58,006 bases of DNA, from contig JAICWX010000011.1 in assembly GCA_025934635.1 (NCBI GenBank), positions 1 through 58,006 on the forward strand, written 5' to 3'. The DNA comes from Streptosporangiaceae bacterium. Its GTDB lineage: Bacteria; Actinomycetota; Actinomycetes; Streptosporangiales; Streptosporangiaceae. The translations under genes and the position numbers were made by a program. Below the pieces are notes generated by a model that saw only the letters and a list, made by a program, of their open reading frames with translations, was not told the origin of the DNA and did no database searches. Shown here one piece after another: positions 43,755 to 52,448 of the stretch. Each line of letters begins with the position of its first letter. Position 1 is the first letter of the stretch.

Positions 43755-45095
43755 CTACGGGCACGCGTCCGTTGCCTCGTCCTCCTTTTCGTCCGCCTTA
43801 GTCCTGTTCGCGGCCTGAGCGTAGACGTGCACCTGGTCGCGGCCGGCGTCCTTAGCCTTGTACAGCGCCACGTCGGCGGCGGCGAGCAGCTCGAACAGGT
43901 CACGGCCGTGCTGGCCGAGGAGCGCGACCCCGATGGAGACCGTGACCTTGATCCGCGCGTCGGCGGCGGACACGCTCAGCCGGCTCGCGCTGGCCCGCAG
44001 CCGCTCCGCGATCCCGTGGGCGTCGGCGGCGTCGGTCCGCGGCAGCAGGACGGTGAACTCCTCGCCGCCGAACCGGCCCACCACGTCCGACTCGCGGACC
44101 TGCTGCCTGAGCTCGGCGGCCAGCGCGCGCAGCACCTCGTCCCCGATCAGGTGGCCGTGGCCGTCGTTGACCCGCTTGAAGTGATCGACGTCGATCAGCA
44201 GCAGGGCCAGCGGTGAGTTGGTGCGCTGGGCCCGGGTGACCTCCGCGTCGGCCTCGCGCTGCCAGGCGGTGGCGTTCAGCAGCCCGGTCTTGGGGTCGGT
44301 GCGGGCCGCGGCGGCCAGCTGCTGGTGCATCAGGCTCCGCTGCAGCAAGATGACCGGCGGCAGCGCGACCAGCAGGAGCAGGTAGCTGAGCGCGCAGGTG
44401 ACCGCGACGAGGATGCCCACGCAGGTCTCGGTCAGGTCGAGCAGCAGGGTTTCCCGGTCCCAGAGCAGCTTCCTGACGGCCGTATCCGGCTCCGCCAGGT
44501 GCGCCGCGACCGCGACCGTGAACGAGTTGACCACGGCGAAGACCACCGCGCAGGCGACCGCGGCCAGCATGACCGGCGGCCGGGTCAGCCAGGCCCGCGA
44601 GCCCGTCGCGGAGAAGAAGTCGGTCGTGGGGACGACCAGGTGGAACGTGGCCGACGTGGCGGCTCCGGCCAGGCCGAGGGCGGCCGAGCTGAACACCCGG
44701 CGGTAAACCGGCATCCGCCGGGCGCGCAGGTACAGCACTGCCCCGATGACGATCGGGGCGAGCAGCGCGTACAGCGGCGGCAGCAGCAGCGCGATCGGCA
44801 GCCACCACGCGGAGAGCAGGTCTCGTGACACGCCGGCGGGCTGGCCGAGCCGCCGCAGCGCCTCGATGCAGATAACGGCGGCCGCCAGCAGGGAGCCGAA
44901 CAGCAGCAGGTCGCCCGCGTGGATCACGGTGCCGGTCAGTTCCCAGCCGATCAGGGCCAGGTCGCTGGCGATGATCGCGAGCACGTACACAATGAGTGAC
45001 GGCTGCTCCTGAAGCAGCGGCCAGCACCACGGCCACCGGATCAGCCGTCGCAGGGCCCGCTCCCGGTGCCCCATCGCCTCTTGTACTGCTGACAT
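43755..45095 (-). CDS. Membrane-bound GGDEF diguanylate cyclase
   Basis: A 446-residue protein with eight or so membrane spans in an N-terminal sensor region (about 32-255) and a cytoplasmic GGDEF domain (about 265-425). The active site is GRFGGEEFTVLLP near residue 350, with the substrate-site DVDHFKRVNDGHGH upstream, so it should make cyclic di-GMP. The inhibitory RxxD motif is not obvious. The C-terminus is acidic/Lys-rich. The upstream stretch to 45544 contains a large stem-loop that might influence its expression. Confidence 0.92.
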   Translation of the reverse strand: MSAVQEAMGHRERALRRLIRWPWCWPLLQEQPSLIVYVLAIIASDLALIGWELTGTVIHAGDLLLFGSLLAAAVICIEALRRLGQPAGVSRDLLSAWWLPIALLLPPLYALLAPIVIGAVLYLRARRMPVYRRVFSSAALGLAGAATSATFHLVVPTTDFFSATGSRAWLTRPPVMLAAVACAVVFAVVNSFTVAVAAHLAEPDTAVRKLLWDRETLLLDLTETCVGILVAVTCALSYLLLLVALPPVILLQRSLMHQQLAAAARTDPKTGLLNATAWQREADAEVTRAQRTNSPLALLLIDVDHFKRVNDGHGHLIGDEVLRALAAELRQQVRESDVVGRFGGEEFTVLLPRTDAADAHGIAERLRASASRLSVSAADARIKVTVSIGVALLGQHGRDLFELLAAADVALYKAKDAGRDQVHVYAQAANRTKADEKEDEATDACP

Positions 45096-45249
45096 GCCCC
45101 CTGCCCATCATGAGCCAGGATTCCGCGGCCAGGGGCCGCCCATCACGTTAGGTAACATAATAGATGCGATGCGTGCCAGCGCGTTGCGAAACCGGTAGGT
45201 TGCCCAGAGTGGTTTTAGGGGCACAGCCTAGGACCTGGAAATACCTGTT

Positions 45250-45304
45250 CGCTACGGACAGATATGTCATTGCTACGGACAGACATATCGGCTGTCACGT
45301 AGCG
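45250..45304. ncRNA. 55-base long stem-loop of unknown role
   Basis: Three stacked helices (45250-45256 with 45298-45304; 45257-45261 with 45292-45296; 45262-45268 with 45282-45288) give 19 pairs with small bulges and a 13-base loop. The loop repeats part of the stem (GCTACGGACA at 45251-45260 and 45272-45281). It lies in the gene-free stretch 45096-45544 between the cyclase and ssb. It may be an RNA element or a cluster of regulator half-sites; the RNA label is tentative. Confidence 0.45.
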
Positions 45305-45433
45305 TGTCTTGGCACCCCACGGAGCGGTTACGCTATGCTGTCGGCGTATCCCGCTCCGTGCGGCGCGTGACAGGCGGAGACGACAAGCCCAGCAGATCCG
45401 GAGGATTCATGCGAGGCGTTATCTGGGGTTAGC

Positions 45434-45481
45434 ACTCAGCGAGGGCGCTGAGTTGCGTGAGGAGCGGGGCCGGGGGCCCCG
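45434..45481 (-). terminator. Tandem hairpins downstream of ssb
   Basis: Two stems, ACTCAGC/GCTGAGT (45434-45440 with 45447-45453) and CGGGGCC/GGCCCCG (45465-45471 with 45475-45481), lie about 65-110 bases beyond the ssb stop. They could terminate ssb. Confidence 0.55.
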
Positions 45482-45544
45482 TCCCGCATACAGGGGATGG
45501 CAGGCGCAGGACGCCTGGCGGGGGCACTGCTTAAGGGGTGCTGT

Positions 45545-46129
45545 TCAGAAGGGCGCTGCGGGCACCGCGGGGGCGTCGGCCTCGTCCTCATCCTCGTTTT
45601 CCGCGGCGGCACGCGCCGCGATTTCGTCGTCTTCCAGGTCACGGCCGAACCGCTCGATCGCGTCTTCGTCGAGCACCTCGTCCGGGTCCATGGGCGTACC
45701 GGAGTACTCCGGGTTCTCGGCGAACTCACCGCGGGCCTGGTCGTCCTCGGGGTTCGCGCGCCGCGACTGCAGGCGCATGTAGTTGGCCGGGCCCCGGCTC
45801 AAGTCATGCCCCATGGTGTCCGCCGTGATCTCGACCGAGGTCTTCAGCTGGCCGTTCTTGTCCTCGAACGTGCTGGTCCTGAGCTTCCCCTTGACGATGA
45901 CCGGGTCACCCTTGTGCAGGCTGGCCCGGACGTGATCGGCCAGCTTGTTCCAGCAGGTGATGGTGAAGTACGACGACTCGCCGTCCCGCCACTGCCCGGT
46001 CTCGTTGTCCCGGTAGCGGGGGGTGGTGCCCACCCGCACCTTGGTGAGCTGCTTGCCGGTTGCGGTGGTACGGATGTTCGGGTCCTGGGCCACATAGCCG
46101 ACGAGGGTCACATATCCGCCCTGGCTCAT
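45545..46129 (-). CDS. ssb: Single-stranded DNA-binding protein
   Basis: A 194-residue SSB with an N-terminal OB fold (about 1-110; VTLVGYVAQDPNIRTTATGK, SSYFTITCWNKLADHVRASL, KGDPVIVKGKLRT) and a long acidic tail. The tail lacks the usual DDIPF-type tip; it ends AVPAAPF. It is not next to rpsF, rpsR or rplI, so it is probably a secondary SSB used in recombination, segregation or competence rather than the main replication SSB (inference). ATG 46129 has a GGAACCGAAAT context with a weak GGAGGAA site. Two DnaA boxes lie 95-130 bases upstream. Confidence 0.9.
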   Translation of the reverse strand: MSQGGYVTLVGYVAQDPNIRTTATGKQLTKVRVGTTPRYRDNETGQWRDGESSYFTITCWNKLADHVRASLHKGDPVIVKGKLRTSTFEDKNGQLKTSVEITADTMGHDLSRGPANYMRLQSRRANPEDDQARGEFAENPEYSGTPMDPDEVLDEDAIERFGRDLEDDEIAARAAAENEDEDEADAPAVPAAPF

Positions 46130-46223
46130 TTCGGTTCCTCCTTGGAATCCCGGCGGCCCTACGCCACCGGGTCCCCTTCACCGTGCCGGACTGCGCTGCG
46201 CGCGGCACGGACGGCCGCGAGCC

Positions 46224-46261
46224 TGTGGATAACTTTCCGGGAATGGTTCGCCTGTGGACAA
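46224..46261 (-). promoter_or_regulatory. Two DnaA boxes upstream of ssb
   Basis: On the minus strand, TTATCCACA (46224-46232) and TTGTCCACA (46253-46261), both perfect or preferred boxes, point the same way with 29 bases between their starts. The surrounding sequence is locally AT-richer. Confidence 0.75.
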
Positions 46262-46451
46262 CTATTTGCCAATCGCACCAGGATGAGGCAGAATGCGCCG
46301 CTCGCTGAAGGACTCGTGTTAGACGGGCGGGGTGGGGCGCGTGGGCCCTGGTGCGAGGGCTGATTGGGCTGGTTTCCGGACTTGGCGTCCGCATCCGCAA
46401 CACAGGCCTCGCCCGTTGCCGGCTCCGGTTTCGTTTCGGTTTCGACAACGA

Positions 46452-46504
46452 CATTGATGCTCCATCCATGTCGCGGTGACGGCATTGATGCTCCATCCAT
46501 GTCG
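46452..46504. repeat. 22-bp direct repeat, two copies
   Basis: CATTGATGCTCCATCCATGTCG at 46452-46473 and 46483-46504 (shown here as one unit of 22 by position; core GATGCTCCATCCATG) are identical and 31 bases apart. The stretch 46262-46684 has no supported gene; the remainder is GC-rich low-complexity sequence. Confidence 0.85.
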
Positions 46505-46684
46505 TTGCCGCGGCGCCGGGGACACGACGGCTTGACAACGGGTGCACCATGGGCATCACCCAACCCATGGGCCTCTGGCGTTCGCCGCGTCGGGGAGGAG
46601 GACGGGGGATGAGGGGCGGAGGGCGGCCGGGGTGAGGGCAGGGGGTGGACGGGCTGAGGACTGATGGTCGAAGGGTGGGGGTGG

Positions 46685-46722
46685 GGTGAGGACGGGGCGG
46701 AGAGGTGAGGACGGGGCGGAGA
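46685..46722. repeat. 19-bp tandem repeat after the aldo/keto reductase
   Basis: GGTGAGGACGGGGCGGAGA occurs twice head-to-tail (46685-46703, 46704-46722), just downstream of the reductase stop in a G-rich tract. Confidence 0.85.
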
Positions 46723-46734
46723 GGTGGATGAGGG

Positions 46735-47505
46735 CTAGAGGTTGTTGAGGAGGGTTATTTCTTCGGGGGTTAGGGAGAAGCCGAAGAGGTCGATGTTCTG
46801 CTCGATGCGGTCGGGGCGGGCGGACTTGGGGATGACGATGACGCCGGTGTCGATGTGCCAGCGCAAGACGACCTGGGCCGGGCTGACGTGGTACTTGGCG
46901 GCGATTTCGCCCAGCGTGCGATCGCGCAGCCGGGTGCCCTTGAGCGGGCTGTAGCCCTCGAGCGCGACGTGGCGCTGGGCGTGGGCGGCGTGCAGGTCCG
47001 CGTCGGAGCGGGACGGGCTCCACGGGATCTGGTTGACGGCGGGCCGCTCCCCCGTCGCCGCGGCCAGCTCGTCGATCTGGGCGATGCTGTAGTTGCTCAC
47101 GCCGATCGTGCGGGCCAGGCCCTCGTCCCTGACCGCGATGAAGTCCCGCCACAGCGGCACCAGGTTGCGGCCGCGCGGCGGCCAGTGCACCAGCCACAGG
47201 TCCACGTAGTCGGTGCCCAGCGCCTTGAGGCTCTCGGCGACGGTGACCCGGGCGCGGCCCGCGCTGCCGGGCGGCAGCTTGGTCGTGATGAACACGTCGG
47301 CCCTATCCACCCCGCTGTCGGCGAGGGCGCGGCCGACCTGCTCCTCGTTGCGGTACATGGTCGCGGTGTCGATATGCCGGTAGCCGGCTTGCAGGGCGTG
47401 CCGGGTGGCCTCGTAGGCGAGCTCGCCGTGCAGCTGCCAGGTGCCGAACCCGACCATCGGCATCGCGACGCCGTGGCCCAGATCCACCGAGGGGATATCG
47501 GTCAT
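46735..47505 (-). CDS. Aldo/keto reductase
   Basis: A 256-residue NADPH-dependent TIM-barrel reductase. Seen: GFGTWQLHGELAYEATRHAL, the tetrad region AGYRHIDTATMYRNEEQVG (Asp, Tyr), catalytic Lys in VFITTKLPPG, His in DLWLVHWPP, GVSNYSIAQI, and the C-terminal PKSARPDRIEQN cofactor site. The 2,5-diketo-gluconate reductase-like group is the closest by motif. ATG 47505 is the domain start; the frame runs 15 codons further upstream. It follows hutF by 63 bases in the same direction, but no pathway link is evident. Confidence 0.93.
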   Translation of the reverse strand: MTDIPSVDLGHGVAMPMVGFGTWQLHGELAYEATRHALQAGYRHIDTATMYRNEEQVGRALADSGVDRADVFITTKLPPGSAGRARVTVAESLKALGTDYVDLWLVHWPPRGRNLVPLWRDFIAVRDEGLARTIGVSNYSIAQIDELAAATGERPAVNQIPWSPSRSDADLHAAHAQRHVALEGYSPLKGTRLRDRTLGEIAAKYHVSPAQVVLRWHIDTGVIVIPKSARPDRIEQNIDLFGFSLTPEEITLLNNL

Positions 47506-47568
47506 ACGCCAATTGTCCCCAGGAGGGCCAGGAAAGATAGTGCCGAGCATGACGCGGCGGTCAGGCCG

Positions 47569-48972
47569 CTAGCTGAGGACGGCGCGGATGGTGCGGGCCA
47601 GCTCGCCGGGAACGTCGGGGACGAGCTGGTGGATGCCGTCCCGGACCACGTCGCGGCCGCTGATCACGACGGAACGGACGTCGGCGGCGCTGGCGGCGAA
47701 CACGGCCGCTTCCAGCGCCAGCTCGCCGGTGGTGCCGGACGTCCTGATCGAGTCCAGGGAAACGGTGACCAGGTCGGCCTGGGCGCCGGGGGTGAGCTCG
47801 CCAGCGTCCAGCCAGCCCAGGCTGGCGTGGCCGGCCGAGGTGGCCGCCTGGAGCAGGGACTCGGCGGTGAAGTGGCCGCGCGAGCGGCGGGCCAGGCGCT
47901 CGGCGTACTCGACCCCGCGGGCTTCTTCCAGGATGTCGATGACCGCGTGGCTGTCGCTGCCGAGGGTGAGGCTGCAGCCGACCGCGGCCAGCGGGCGGGC
48001 CGGGGCCAGGCCGTCGCCGAGGTCGCGCTCGGTGGTGGGGCACAGGCAGGCGTAGACCTGGCTGCCGCCCAGCAGTTGCAGGTCCGCGGAGCTCAGGTGG
48101 GTGGCGTGCACCACGGTGGTCCGCGGCCCGAGCACGTCCTCGTCGTACAGCAGCCGGGTCGGCGAGACGCCGTAGACCGCGCGGCACGCGTCGTTCTCGG
48201 CCCGCTGCTCGGACAGGTGGATGTGCAGCGGCGCGTTGTGCTGGCTGGCCCAGGTCACGACCGGGTGCATATGCTCCGGCGGCACCGCGCGGACCGAGTG
48301 GATGGCCGCGCCGGCCCGCGCGTGCGGAGCGTTCAGGCCCTGCCCGTCCGAGCCCCGCCCGTCCAGGCAGAGCGCCTCGGCCCGGGCCGCCCACCGGGTC
48401 CCGTCGCCGTCGCCGAACCTGATCTGCGGACCGGCCAGCGGCAGCACGCCGGACTGGTCGAGGCCGCCGGCCAGGTAGCAGGTGTCGAGCAGGGTGATCC
48501 GCAGGCCCGCCTCGGCGGCCGCCTGGACCAGGGCCCGGCCCATCGCGTTCGGGTCGGCGTAGGGGCGGCCGTCCGGCTGGTGGTGCAGGTAGTGGAACTC
48601 CCCCACGCAGCTGATCCCGGCCAGGGCCATCTCGGCGTAGACGGCGCGGGCCAGGGCGAGGTAGCTGTCCGGGTCCAGCCGGGCGGCGACCTCGTACATC
48701 CGCTCGCGCCAGGTCCAGAACGTGCCGCGATCCGCCTGGGTGACGCCGCGCAGCGCGCGGTGAAAGGCGTGCGAGTGCGCGTTGGCGAAGGCGGGGAGCG
48801 TGAGACCGGGGAGATGTTCAGGGGTGGATGAGGTTGGTGGGGCGGATGAGGCTAGTGATGAGCTGGCCGGGGTGACGGAGGTGAAGCGGTCACCGTCGGC
48901 TTCGATCAGCACGTCGCGGCAGACGCCCTGGCCGGGGAGCCAGGCCAGTTCCGCGAGCCACTGGCGGGTCAA
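47569..48972 (-). CDS. hutF: Formimidoylglutamate deiminase
   Basis: A 467-residue amidohydrolase that converts N-formimino-glutamate to N-formyl-glutamate and ammonia in histidine breakdown. Seen: metal motif LPAFANAHSHAFHRALRG (about 59-76), GEFHYLHHQPDG, the His in PLHIHLSEQRAEND, HATHLSSAD and the Asp in LTLGSDSHAVID. It starts with TTG at 48972, overlapping the stop of the M20 gene, so it is co-translated. A short Ser/Pro-rich insertion sits near residues 36-52. HutI is the closest alternative, but the QADRGTFWTWRERMYE block is typical of HutF. Confidence 0.9.
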   Translation of the reverse strand: MTRQWLAELAWLPGQGVCRDVLIEADGDRFTSVTPASSSLASSAPPTSSTPEHLPGLTLPAFANAHSHAFHRALRGVTQADRGTFWTWRERMYEVAARLDPDSYLALARAVYAEMALAGISCVGEFHYLHHQPDGRPYADPNAMGRALVQAAAEAGLRITLLDTCYLAGGLDQSGVLPLAGPQIRFGDGDGTRWAARAEALCLDGRGSDGQGLNAPHARAGAAIHSVRAVPPEHMHPVVTWASQHNAPLHIHLSEQRAENDACRAVYGVSPTRLLYDEDVLGPRTTVVHATHLSSADLQLLGGSQVYACLCPTTERDLGDGLAPARPLAAVGCSLTLGSDSHAVIDILEEARGVEYAERLARRSRGHFTAESLLQAATSAGHASLGWLDAGELTPGAQADLVTVSLDSIRTSGTTGELALEAAVFAASAADVRSVVISGRDVVRDGIHQLVPDVPGELARTIRAVLS

Positions 48973-50177
48973 CGGGCCAGGTCCTCGAGCACGAGGGCGA
49001 GGGCGCGCACGCCGGCTTCGCAGTCGGCCAGGCTCGCCTCCTCGGCGGGCGAGTGGGAGACGCCGGTCGGGTTGCGGACGAACAGCATGGCCGTGGGTAT
49101 CCGGGCGGCCAGGATCCCGGCGTCGTGGCCGGCGCCGGTGGGGAGCACCGGGGCGCCGGTCCCGGCCGCGGCGAGCACGCCGGTGATCCGGTCGCGCAGG
49201 GTCTCGTCGAAGTGCACGAGGGGAGTGTATGACTGCCTGTGTGCATCTAGGGACACTTTGTGCGCTGCCGCCGCGTCAGCGGCGGCAGCGCGGATAGCGG
49301 AAACCGTACTGTCGACGGCGGCTTCGTCCGGGGCCCGGCAGTCGAGCCAGGCCCGGACCGAGGAGCTGACGCCATTAGCGCCGCCCGGCTCGGCGATGAC
49401 CTTGCCGAACGTGGCCAGGGCGCCGTTGGCCGCGGCGACCTGGCGGGCGGCCAGCACGGTGCTCGCGTAGGGCAGCATCGGGTCGCTGCGGTCGGCGAAC
49501 CGGGCCGTGCCCGCGTGGTCGGCGCGGCCGCCGAAGTCGAAGCGCCACCGCCCGTGCGGCCAGATCCCCTCGGCCACGCCGATCACGGCGTCCAGCGGGG
49601 CCAGGGCGCGGCCCTGCTCGACGTGCAGTTCGACGAACGCGTCCAGCCGTCCGAGCAGGTCCTCGTCGGGGCCGAGCCGGGCGGGGTCGGCGCCCGCCAC
49701 GGTCATCGCCGCGGCCAGCGTGACACCGTCATCACCGGCGAGGGAGCGCGCCGTGTCCGGGTCGACCGCACCCGTCATGAGGCGGCTGCCCAGGCAAGGA
49801 ACGCGGAACCGCGCGCCCTCTTCCTCGGTGAAGAGGGCGAGAACGACCGCCCGTTCGGGATTAAAGCCCTTGTCTTTCAGCATTTTCACGGCGGCGAGGG
49901 CCGATGCGACGCCGAGGGCTCCGTCGTAGCCGCCGCCGTCGGGAACCGAATCCAGGTGGCTGCCGGTGGCGATGGCGCCGGCCCGGGCCTCGCCCCACCA
50001 GGCCCACAGGTTGCCGTTGCGGTCGGGCTCCACGGACAGCCCGAGCGCCTCGGCGTGGCGGGTGAACCAGGCGCGGCCCTGCGCGTCGGCCGGGGTCCAC
50101 GAGTAGCGGCGGTAGCCGCCGGTGCCCGCGTCCCGGCCGATCGGCGCGAGCTCGGTCCAGAGCTCGGCGAACGTCAC
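48969..50177 (-). CDS. M20-family allantoate/N-carbamoyl (N-formyl) amino-acid amidohydrolase
   Basis: A 402-residue metal-dependent amidohydrolase. Seen: [20 protein letters not shown] (about 70-89, two metal ligands), [20 protein letters not shown] (about 115-134), HVEQGRAL (about 183) and the C-terminal SGAGHDA-like [20 protein letters not shown] with [19 protein letters not shown] 50177 overlaps the hutU stop (GTGA) and its own stop overlaps hutF. Placement between hutU and hutF suggests that it hydrolyses N-formyl-glutamate, filling the place of HutG; this is inference, because the family also contains allantoate and carbamoyl-amino-acid hydrolases. Confidence 0.88.
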   Translation of the reverse strand: MTFAELWTELAPIGRDAGTGGYRRYSWTPADAQGRAWFTRHAEALGLSVEPDRNGNLWAWWGEARAGAIATGSHLDSVPDGGGYDGALGVASALAAVKMLKDKGFNPERAVVLALFTEEEGARFRVPCLGSRLMTGAVDPDTARSLAGDDGVTLAAAMTVAGADPARLGPDEDLLGRLDAFVELHVEQGRALAPLDAVIGVAEGIWPHGRWRFDFGGRADHAGTARFADRSDPMLPYASTVLAARQVAAANGALATFGKVIAEPGGANGVSSSVRAWLDCRAPDEAAVDSTVSAIRAAAADAAAAHKVSLDAHRQSYTPLVHFDETLRDRITGVLAAAGTGAPVLPTGAGHDAGILAARIPTAMLFVRNPTGVSHSPAEEASLADCEAGVRALALVLEDLAR

Positions 50178-51826
50178 TGCTCGGCCATCGGGACCCGGAC
50201 GCCGCGCTCGGCGGCCACGGTCGAGGCCTTCTCGTAGCCGGCGTCGGTGTGCCTGATCACGCCCATGGCGGGGTCGTTGGTGAGCACGCGCTCGAGTTTC
50301 TGCCCGGCCAGCTCGCTGCCGTCCGCCACGCAGACCTGCCCGGCGTGGATGGAACGCCCGATGCCGACGCCGCCGCCGTGGTGGATCGACACCCAGGAGG
50401 CGCCGGAGGCGGTGTTGACCAGGGCGTTCAGCAGCGGCCAGTCGGCGATGGCGTCGGAGCCGTCGGCCATCGCCTCGGTTTCCCGATAGGGGGACGCCAC
50501 GGACCCGCAGTCCAGGTGGTCGCGGCCGAGGACGATCGGCGCGCTCACGTCGCCGTTCTTCACCATGTCGTTGAAGCGCACCCCGGCCAGGTGGCGCTCG
50601 CCGTAGCCGAGCCAGCAGATCCGCGCCGGAAGGCCCTGGAAGTGGACCTTCTCCGCGGCCATCCGCATCCACCGGGCCAGCGCCTCGTTCTGCGGGAACA
50701 GGTCGAGGATGGCCTGGTCGGTGGCGGCGATGTCCTTCGGGTCGCCGGACAGCGCGGCCCAGCGGAACGGGCCCTTGCCCTCGCAGAACAGCGGCCTGAT
50801 GTAGGCCGGGACGAAGCCGGGGAACTCGAACGCCCGGGTGTACCCGGCCAGCTCGGCCTCACCGCGGATCGAGTTGCCGTAGTCGAAGACCTCTGCTCCT
50901 TGGTCGAGAAACCCCACCATGGCAGCCACGTGGTGAGCCATCGACTCGCGGGCCCGGCGGGTAAATCCCTCCGGGTCCTCGGCCCGGAGGGCAGGCATGT
51001 CCTCGAAGGCGACACCCTGCGGAAGGTAGCTGAGCGGGTCGTGGGCCGAGGTCTGGTCGGTCACGATGTCGATCGGGGCGCCGCTGGCGAGCAGCTCCGC
51101 GAAGATGTCGGCGGCGTTGCCGAGCAGGCCGATGGACAGCGGCAGGCCCTTGTCCCGGGCGGCGGACGCGCGGCGGACGGCGTCGGCGGTGTCGTCGGCC
51201 TGCTCGTCGAGGTAGCCGTGCTCGATCCGGCGGGTGATCCGGGACTGGTCGCAGTCCACGCAGATGGCCACGCCGCCGTTCATGGTGACGGCCAGCGGCT
51301 GCGCGCCGCCCATGCCGCCGAGCCCCGCGGTCAGCGTGATCGTCCCGGCCAGGGACCCGCCGAAGCGCTTGGCGGCGACGGCGGCGAAGGTCTCGTAGGT
51401 GCCCTGCAGGATGCCCTGGGTGCCGATGTAGATCCAGGAGCCGGCCGTCATCTGGCCGTACATGGTCAGGCCGAGCGACTCCAGGCGGCGGAACTCCTCC
51501 CAGGTCGCCCACTGCGGGACCAGGTTGGAGTTGGCGATGAGCACCCGCGGGGCCCACTCGTGCGTGCGCATGACCCCGACCGGCTTACCGGACTGCACCA
51601 GCAGCGTTTCGTCGTCCTTGAGGCCCTGGAGGGTGCTGATGATCGCCGCATAGGCTTCCCAGCTGCGCGCGGCGCGGCCGGAGCCGCCGTAGACGATGAG
51701 CTGGTCGGGATGTTCGGCCACCTCGGGGTCGAGGTTGTTCATCAGCATGCGCATGGCGCCCTCGGTCGCCCAGCTCTGGCAGGTGCGCTGGGTACCGCGG
51801 GGTGACCGTACCGGTTCGTGGATCAT
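50174..51826 (-). CDS. hutU: Urocanate hydratase
   Basis: A 550-residue enzyme that hydrates urocanate to imidazolone propionate using tightly bound NAD. Seen: [18 protein letters not shown] near the N-terminus, [40 protein letters not shown] (NAD-binding region), [32 protein letters not shown] and the closing [20 protein letters not shown]. Length equals the family norm. ATG 51826 is the natural start. It heads the hutU - M20 - hutF unit. No hutH or hutI is in the window, so these steps must be encoded elsewhere. Confidence 0.95.
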   Translation of the reverse strand: MIHEPVRSPRGTQRTCQSWATEGAMRMLMNNLDPEVAEHPDQLIVYGGSGRAARSWEAYAAIISTLQGLKDDETLLVQSGKPVGVMRTHEWAPRVLIANSNLVPQWATWEEFRRLESLGLTMYGQMTAGSWIYIGTQGILQGTYETFAAVAAKRFGGSLAGTITLTAGLGGMGGAQPLAVTMNGGVAICVDCDQSRITRRIEHGYLDEQADDTADAVRRASAARDKGLPLSIGLLGNAADIFAELLASGAPIDIVTDQTSAHDPLSYLPQGVAFEDMPALRAEDPEGFTRRARESMAHHVAAMVGFLDQGAEVFDYGNSIRGEAELAGYTRAFEFPGFVPAYIRPLFCEGKGPFRWAALSGDPKDIAATDQAILDLFPQNEALARWMRMAAEKVHFQGLPARICWLGYGERHLAGVRFNDMVKNGDVSAPIVLGRDHLDCGSVASPYRETEAMADGSDAIADWPLLNALVNTASGASWVSIHHGGGVGIGRSIHAGQVCVADGSELAGQKLERVLTNDPAMGVIRHTDAGYEKASTVAAERGVRVPMAEQ

Positions 51827-51875
51827 GAGCCCATCATGGCGGGGCGGAAATCCAGGTGACAAGGAGGCTGGTCCG

Positions 51876-52448
51876 TTGCTATTTTCGGCCCCCGTGTCTG
51901 TTCCCTGGCAACGGGTCTCGGTGGTGGGCACCTCCGGTGCGGGCAAATCCACGCTGGGGAAGGCGCTGGCCGCGCGTATCGGCGGCGATTTCCTCGAGCT
52001 CGACTCGGTTTTCCACCAGCCAGGCTGGGTGCCGCTGCCCGATGAGGAGTTCCGGCGCCAGGTGCGCGAGGCGGTGGCCGGAGAGCGCTGGGTCATCGAC
52101 GGGAACTACAGCAGCAAGGTCCGGGATCTCATCTGGGCGCGCGCGGACACCGTGGTCTGGCTCGATCTACCCCGGCGGACCGTGATGCGGCGCATTATCT
52201 GGCGGTCGGTCCAGCGGGCGGCCCGGCGGACCGAGCTGTGGAACGGCAACCGCGAGCACTGGCGGAACCTGGTCTCCCTGGACAAGGAGAACTCGGTCAT
52301 CGCTTGGGCGTGGCAGACTCACGCGGCGAACCGGGTCAAGTACGCGGCTGCGATGGCCGATCCCGCCAACGCGAAGCTCCACTTCGTTCGGCTTAAAAAT
52401 CCGGCCGAAGTACGGCGGTTCCTTGGGTCGGTATTACGCCGCGACTAG
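51876..52448 (+). CDS. Small P-loop kinase-like protein
   Basis: A 190-residue nucleoside-kinase-like protein of the topology-modulation (FlaR-like) group. Seen: Walker [18 protein letters not shown] (about 14-30), [59 protein letters not shown] and a lid-type [14 protein letters not shown]. The substrate is unknown. TTG 51876 is chosen because AAGGAGG lies eight bases before it; GTG 51894 is the alternative. Divergent from hutU (49 bases) and overlapping the HtrA-like gene by 15 bases convergently. Confidence 0.85.
   Translation: MLFSAPVSVPWQRVSVVGTSGAGKSTLGKALAARIGGDFLELDSVFHQPGWVPLPDEEFRRQVREAVAGERWVIDGNYSSKVRDLIWARADTVVWLDLPRRTVMRRIIWRSVQRAARRTELWNGNREHWRNLVSLDKENSVIAWAWQTHAANRVKYAAAMADPANAKLHFVRLKNPAEVRRFLGSVLRRD

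Noticed and set aside
45164..45370. Short plus-strand frame in the cyclase-ssb gap
   Set aside because: No ribosome site, no plausible codon bias, and it overlaps the structured stem-loop.
46224..46261. DnaA boxes as a replication origin
   Set aside because: Only two boxes, no dnaA, dnaN or gyrB nearby, and no long AT-rich unwinding region.
46159..46568. Minus-strand frames through the repeats upstream of ssb
   Set aside because: Several overlapping frames of poor composition; the direct repeats give MDGASM-like peptides in more than one frame, which suggests non-coding DNA.
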